Source: Salinivirgaceae bacterium (GTDB lineage: Bacteria; Bacteroidota; Bacteroidia; Bacteroidales; Salinivirgaceae). Taken from it: a stretch of DNA of 38,230 bases. The notes beneath the pieces are model-generated. The model was given only the letters and a program-made list of their open reading frames with translations. It made no database searches and was not told where the DNA came from. This document shows positions 35,716-38,230 of this stretch, piece by piece. How positions within the stretch are numbered: position 1 is the first letter of the stretch; each line of letters opens with the position of its first letter. The DNA is taken from assembly GCA_027858775.1 (NCBI GenBank), contig JAQICA010000051.1, positions 1-38,230 on the forward strand. The letters are read 5' to 3'. The translations under genes and the position numbers were made by a program.

Positions 35716-36006
35716 ATGACGAAAGCAGATATCGTAAATGAGGTCTCAAAAAACACCGGGATTGAGAAAGTAACCGTTCAGAAGACGGTTGAAGCTATGA
35801 TGGAGACTGTGAAAAGCTCGTTAGAAAAAGGAAATAACGTCTATCTTAGAGGTTTTGGCAGTTTTATTGTTAAGAAACGCGCACAGAAAACAGCAAGAAA
35901 CATTTCGAAGCAGTCGACTATTATTATTCCGGAACATTACATTCCGGCATTCAAACCTTCGAAAAGTTTTGTTACCACAGTGAAAGAGAACGTGAAAGTT
36001 AAATAA
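35716..36006 (+). CDS. HU/IHF-family DNA-binding protein
   Basis: 96 residues with the complete HU fold: an N-terminal helical dimerisation part (MTKADIVNEVSKNTGIEK), the RGFGSFIVKKRAQKTARN beta-arm start and the AFKPSKSF C-terminal element. It bends and compacts DNA as a dimer. It is followed 15 bases later by a tiny Lys/Arg-rich protein, then by RNase G; this order recurs in Bacteroidota from memory. The pI and size are typical. Confidence 0.95.
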   Translation: MTKADIVNEVSKNTGIEKVTVQKTVEAMMETVKSSLEKGNNVYLRGFGSFIVKKRAQKTARNISKQSTIIIPEHYIPAFKPSKSFVTTVKENVKVK

Positions 36007-36021
36007 TTAAATTTTAGGATT

Positions 36022-36114
36022 ATGCCAAGTGGAAAAAAGAGGAAACGTCATAAGATGGCAACCCACTAACGTAAAAAACGTTTAAGAAAAAACAGACACA
36101 AGAAGAAGAAATAA
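36022..36114 (+). pseudogene. Tiny Lys/Arg-rich ribosome-associated-type protein, interrupted by TAA
   Basis: The frame reads MPSGKKRKRHKMATH, then a TAA stop (36067-36069), then RKKRLRKNRHKKKK before a TAA at 36112. In Bacteroidota a protein of about 30 residues with just this sequence, continuous with Lys at that position, is encoded next to HU and RNase G; this is from memory. Such tiny basic proteins are likely ribosomal (compare the bacterial/mitochondrial mS38-type family). A single AAA to TAA change would explain the break. As it stands only 15 residues would be made. Too small to appear as a normal open frame. Confidence 0.7.
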
Positions 36115-36138
36115 CTTATCTTGATTGTTAAAGAACCT

Positions 36139-36174
36139 GAACCTAAAGAGCATTTGTTCTTTAGGTTCTTAGTT
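36139..36174 (+). terminator. Hairpin between the tiny basic gene and RNase G
   Basis: GAACCTAAAGA (36139-36149) and TCTTTAGGTTC (36158-36168) form a perfect 11-bp stem with an 8-base loop, followed by a short T-rich tract. It lies 25 bases after the tiny gene and 40 before RNase G, so it may terminate the HU transcript partially and allow some readthrough. Confidence 0.75.
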
Positions 36175-36207
36175 TTACCCTACTAGTATTGTATTATTGA
36201 TAATATA

Positions 36208-37758
36208 ATGAGCCATAAGGAATTATACATTGATGTTTCGTCTGATGAGATATCTATAGCACTTTTAGAAGATAAACGACTTGTTGAATTAAATAAAGAG
36301 TCGGCCAATAGCAGATTTACTGTTGGCGATATTTATTTAGCACGTGTCAAAAAAATTGTACCCGGGTTAAATGCGGCTTTTGTCGATGTTGGGCACAAAC
36401 GCGATGCTTTTCTTCATTACCTGGACTTGGGGCCACAATTCAAATCGATGGCTAAGTACCTGCAAATTGCCTTGCAGTCGAAACCCTTGCCACCCCTAAG
36501 TCGTTTCAAGCGTGAGAAAGATATCGATAAAAACGGTAAAATTACTGATGTGCTCAAAGGGGGGCAGCAAATCATTGTTCAAATTGCTAAAGAACCCATC
36601 TCTACCAAAGGTCCCCGCTTAACAAGCGAAATTTCTATTGCAGGGCGGAATTTGGTGCTAATGCCATTTTCAGACAAAGTATCGATTTCTCAAAAAATTA
36701 GTAAAAGCGAAGAAAAGGTACGACTTAAAAACCTGCTTAATTCTATCAGACCTCGCAACTATGGCGTAATTGTTCGCACAATGGCTGAAAAACAGCGTGT
36801 GGCAGAACTTGATGCTGAACTGAGGGAACTCGTTGATATTTGGGAAAAATCAATATTTAAACTACGAAAAGCACGCCCACCAAAACTCGTTCAGGGCGAA
36901 GTTAGTCGCACAACGGCAATTTTGCGCGATATCCTTAACGACTCATTTAATCACATTTACGTGAACGACGAAAATGTGTACAAAGAAATTAAAAGCTACA
37001 TCGGGAATATTTCACCTGAGCAGCAAAAAATTGTAAAATTGTATACTGGTAAAGCTTCCATTTTTGATGAATATCAAATTACTAAACAAATTAAAAGTAA
37101 TTTTGGAAGAACTGTGCCGATGAAAAAAGGCGCCTACCTAGTTATTGAGCATACTGAGGCTTTGCACTCTATCGATGTTAACTCCGGAAATAGAAATAAA
37201 GAGGCCACCAATCAGGAAGAAAATGCCATCGATGTTAATATGCTGGCAGCTGAGGAACTCGCCCGCCAGTTGCGTCTGCGCGATATGGGAGGTATTGTTG
37301 TAGTCGATTTTATCGACATGCAGAAAAATGAGCATAAACAGGAGTTGTTTGATTACATGAAACAACTAATGAGCAAAGACAGAGCAAAACATCATATTCT
37401 ACCTTTGAGTAAGTTTGGCTTAATGCAAATTACCAGACAACGCGTTCGCCCTGAAACAAATATCAATACAATTGAATCTTGCCCTACCTGTAAAGGAACA
37501 GGCGAAATACAACCGCCGGTGCTTATTGTCGAAGAAATTCAGGATAAAGTACGGTATGGCAAACTAAAAAAGCCCGTTAAATCCATCGAACTAAGGGTTC
37601 ATCCGTTTTTACACGCTTACCTCACGAAAGGCATTATAAGTAAAAAAAGATTGTGGCAATTGAAATATAGAAAGCGCTTGACAATCAAACCCGATCAGTC
37701 CTACACCTATATGGAATATAACTTTTTCGACGCCAAGGGGAATATGCTCAACATTTAA
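36208..37758 (+). CDS. rng: Ribonuclease G/E family
   Basis: 516 residues. The N-terminal S1 RNA-binding region (about 38-125, GDIYLARVKKIVPGLNAAFVDVG) is followed by the RNase H-like/DNase I-like catalytic domain. The Mg2+ ligands are in HSIDVNSGN and VVVDFIDMQ. The zinc-link CPTCKGTG (Cys425, Cys428) ties dimers. It lacks the long C-terminal degradosome scaffold of E. coli RNase E, so RNase G-like is the better name. It cleaves 5'-monophosphorylated single-stranded RNA, for rRNA maturation and mRNA turnover. Confidence 0.95.
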   Translation: MSHKELYIDVSSDEISIALLEDKRLVELNKESANSRFTVGDIYLARVKKIVPGLNAAFVDVGHKRDAFLHYLDLGPQFKSMAKYLQIALQSKPLPPLSRFKREKDIDKNGKITDVLKGGQQIIVQIAKEPISTKGPRLTSEISIAGRNLVLMPFSDKVSISQKISKSEEKVRLKNLLNSIRPRNYGVIVRTMAEKQRVAELDAELRELVDIWEKSIFKLRKARPPKLVQGEVSRTTAILRDILNDSFNHIYVNDENVYKEIKSYIGNISPEQQKIVKLYTGKASIFDEYQITKQIKSNFGRTVPMKKGAYLVIEHTEALHSIDVNSGNRNKEATNQEENAIDVNMLAAEELARQLRLRDMGGIVVVDFIDMQKNEHKQELFDYMKQLMSKDRAKHHILPLSKFGLMQITRQRVRPETNINTIESCPTCKGTGEIQPPVLIVEEIQDKVRYGKLKKPVKSIELRVHPFLHAYLTKGIISKKRLWQLKYRKRLTIKPDQSYTYMEYNFFDAKGNMLNI

Positions 37759-37828
37759 TTGCATGGTTTTTGTTGCATGGCTCAAATGTTTTATTACAGT
37801 TTAATAATGAATTTCAAAACATTGAATT

Positions 37829-38230
37829 ATGCAACTAAAACTCCGAAGACTGTTTTTAATAGCAGTTTTGTTACTACCCGTTACCATTTTTGCGCAAGTT
37901 CTTGAACCTGTTAAATGGTCTTTTGAAAAAAATAAAATCGAGGAGGGCAAATACGAGCTCTTTTTTAAGGCTTCAATTGACGATAACTGGCATGTTTATG
38001 ACACCTGGCTCCCCGCCGGAAATATATCATTGCCAACCGTTTTCGATTTTGAAACCTCCGAAAATGTAAATCTGGTAGATTCTATCAACCGACACTCCGA
38101 AGTGCTTGAAGAAATAGACCAAATTGCAGGCGTAATGACACGCTACTATGCTAATGAAGCCGTTTTTTCTCAAATAGTAGAAATTAGCGATCTCTCTGAT
38201 TCTGTAACTGTTATTCTAGAATTCATGGCC
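37829..38230 (+). CDS. DsbD-like thiol:disulfide interchange protein, N-terminal part (cut by window end)
   Basis: 134 codons open to the right edge, so the gene continues beyond it. A signal peptide (MQLKLRRLFLIAVLLLPVTIFAQ) is followed by a beta-sandwich start KWSFEKNKIEEGKYELFFKA and SIDDNWHVYDTWLPAGNISLPTVF, the pattern of the N-terminal DsbD-alpha domain in Bacteroidota DsbD proteins. These accept electrons through a membrane domain that would lie in the unseen part. It starts 70 bases after RNase G. No terminator is evident between them. Confidence 0.75.
   Translation, partial: MQLKLRRLFLIAVLLLPVTIFAQVLEPVKWSFEKNKIEEGKYELFFKASIDDNWHVYDTWLPAGNISLPTVFDFETSENVNLVDSINRHSEVLEEIDQIAGVMTRYYANEAVFSQIVEISDLSDSVTVILEFMA

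Noticed and set aside
17190-36069. A recoded TAA (reassigned stop) explaining the two interrupted genes
   Set aside because: TAA ends several intact genes in this window at their expected lengths (for example at 10245, 14316 and 36006), so it is a working stop codon.

Overview
The window looks like a chromosomal segment of an AT-rich member of the Bacteroidota, probably a marine Bacteroidales/Marinilabiliales-type organism. The evidence is the gene set (GldD, GldE, GGGP-synthase-like protein, HU, RNase G, SSB ending in DDLPF, two-domain Rel protein, DUF6175-like protein), TAnnTTTG-type -7 promoter boxes in front of several genes, and the near absence of Shine-Dalgarno motifs. The species assignment is inference. 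I see no tRNA, rRNA, CRISPR array, prophage or intact insertion sequence.

Layout. 100-1809 (-) is a PAS/PAS hybrid-less histidine kinase. A 0.8 kb non-coding stretch with small inverted repeats follows, then sbcD-sbcC (2602-6869, +). 7064-16570 (+) is a run of seven exported proteins: a large TPR protein, a small beta-barrel, two paralogues sharing a KWFNRQEDGT motif (one with a C-terminal barrel), a lipoprotein, a DUF6175-like protein and a Cys-rich helical-repeat protein. It ends at two strong terminator hairpins. 16740-17420 (-) is a small exported TPR gene broken by one in-frame TAA. 17662-22990 holds a lipoprotein and a HEAT-like protein on divergent overlapping promoters, a serine-hydrolase lipoprotein, a barrel protein, a winged-helix regulator with a membrane protein, and a LuxR-type response regulator.

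23042-27056 (-) is hldD-like epimerase, Cof-type HAD phosphatase and a RelA/SpoT homologue. 27284-30012 (+) is ychF and a PafA-family protein whose catalytic residues are almost all replaced. 29990-33220 (-) is the tightly coupled gldE-gldD-sfp-GGGPS group, preceded by ssb and mutY (-). 35716-37758 (+) is HU, a tiny Lys/Arg-rich protein with an internal stop, and RNase G; a DsbD-like gene runs off the right edge.

How the genes may work together. The housekeeping parts cover DNA repair (SbcCD, MutY, SSB, HU), stringent response, RNA turnover and envelope building. The most promising little-described unit is 7064-16570, whose products all carry export signals and which I read as one envelope module of unknown function. 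Three genes in the window (TPR gene, tiny basic protein, hldD) each appear to be disrupted by a single base, which may reflect consensus errors or real lesions and should be checked against reads.
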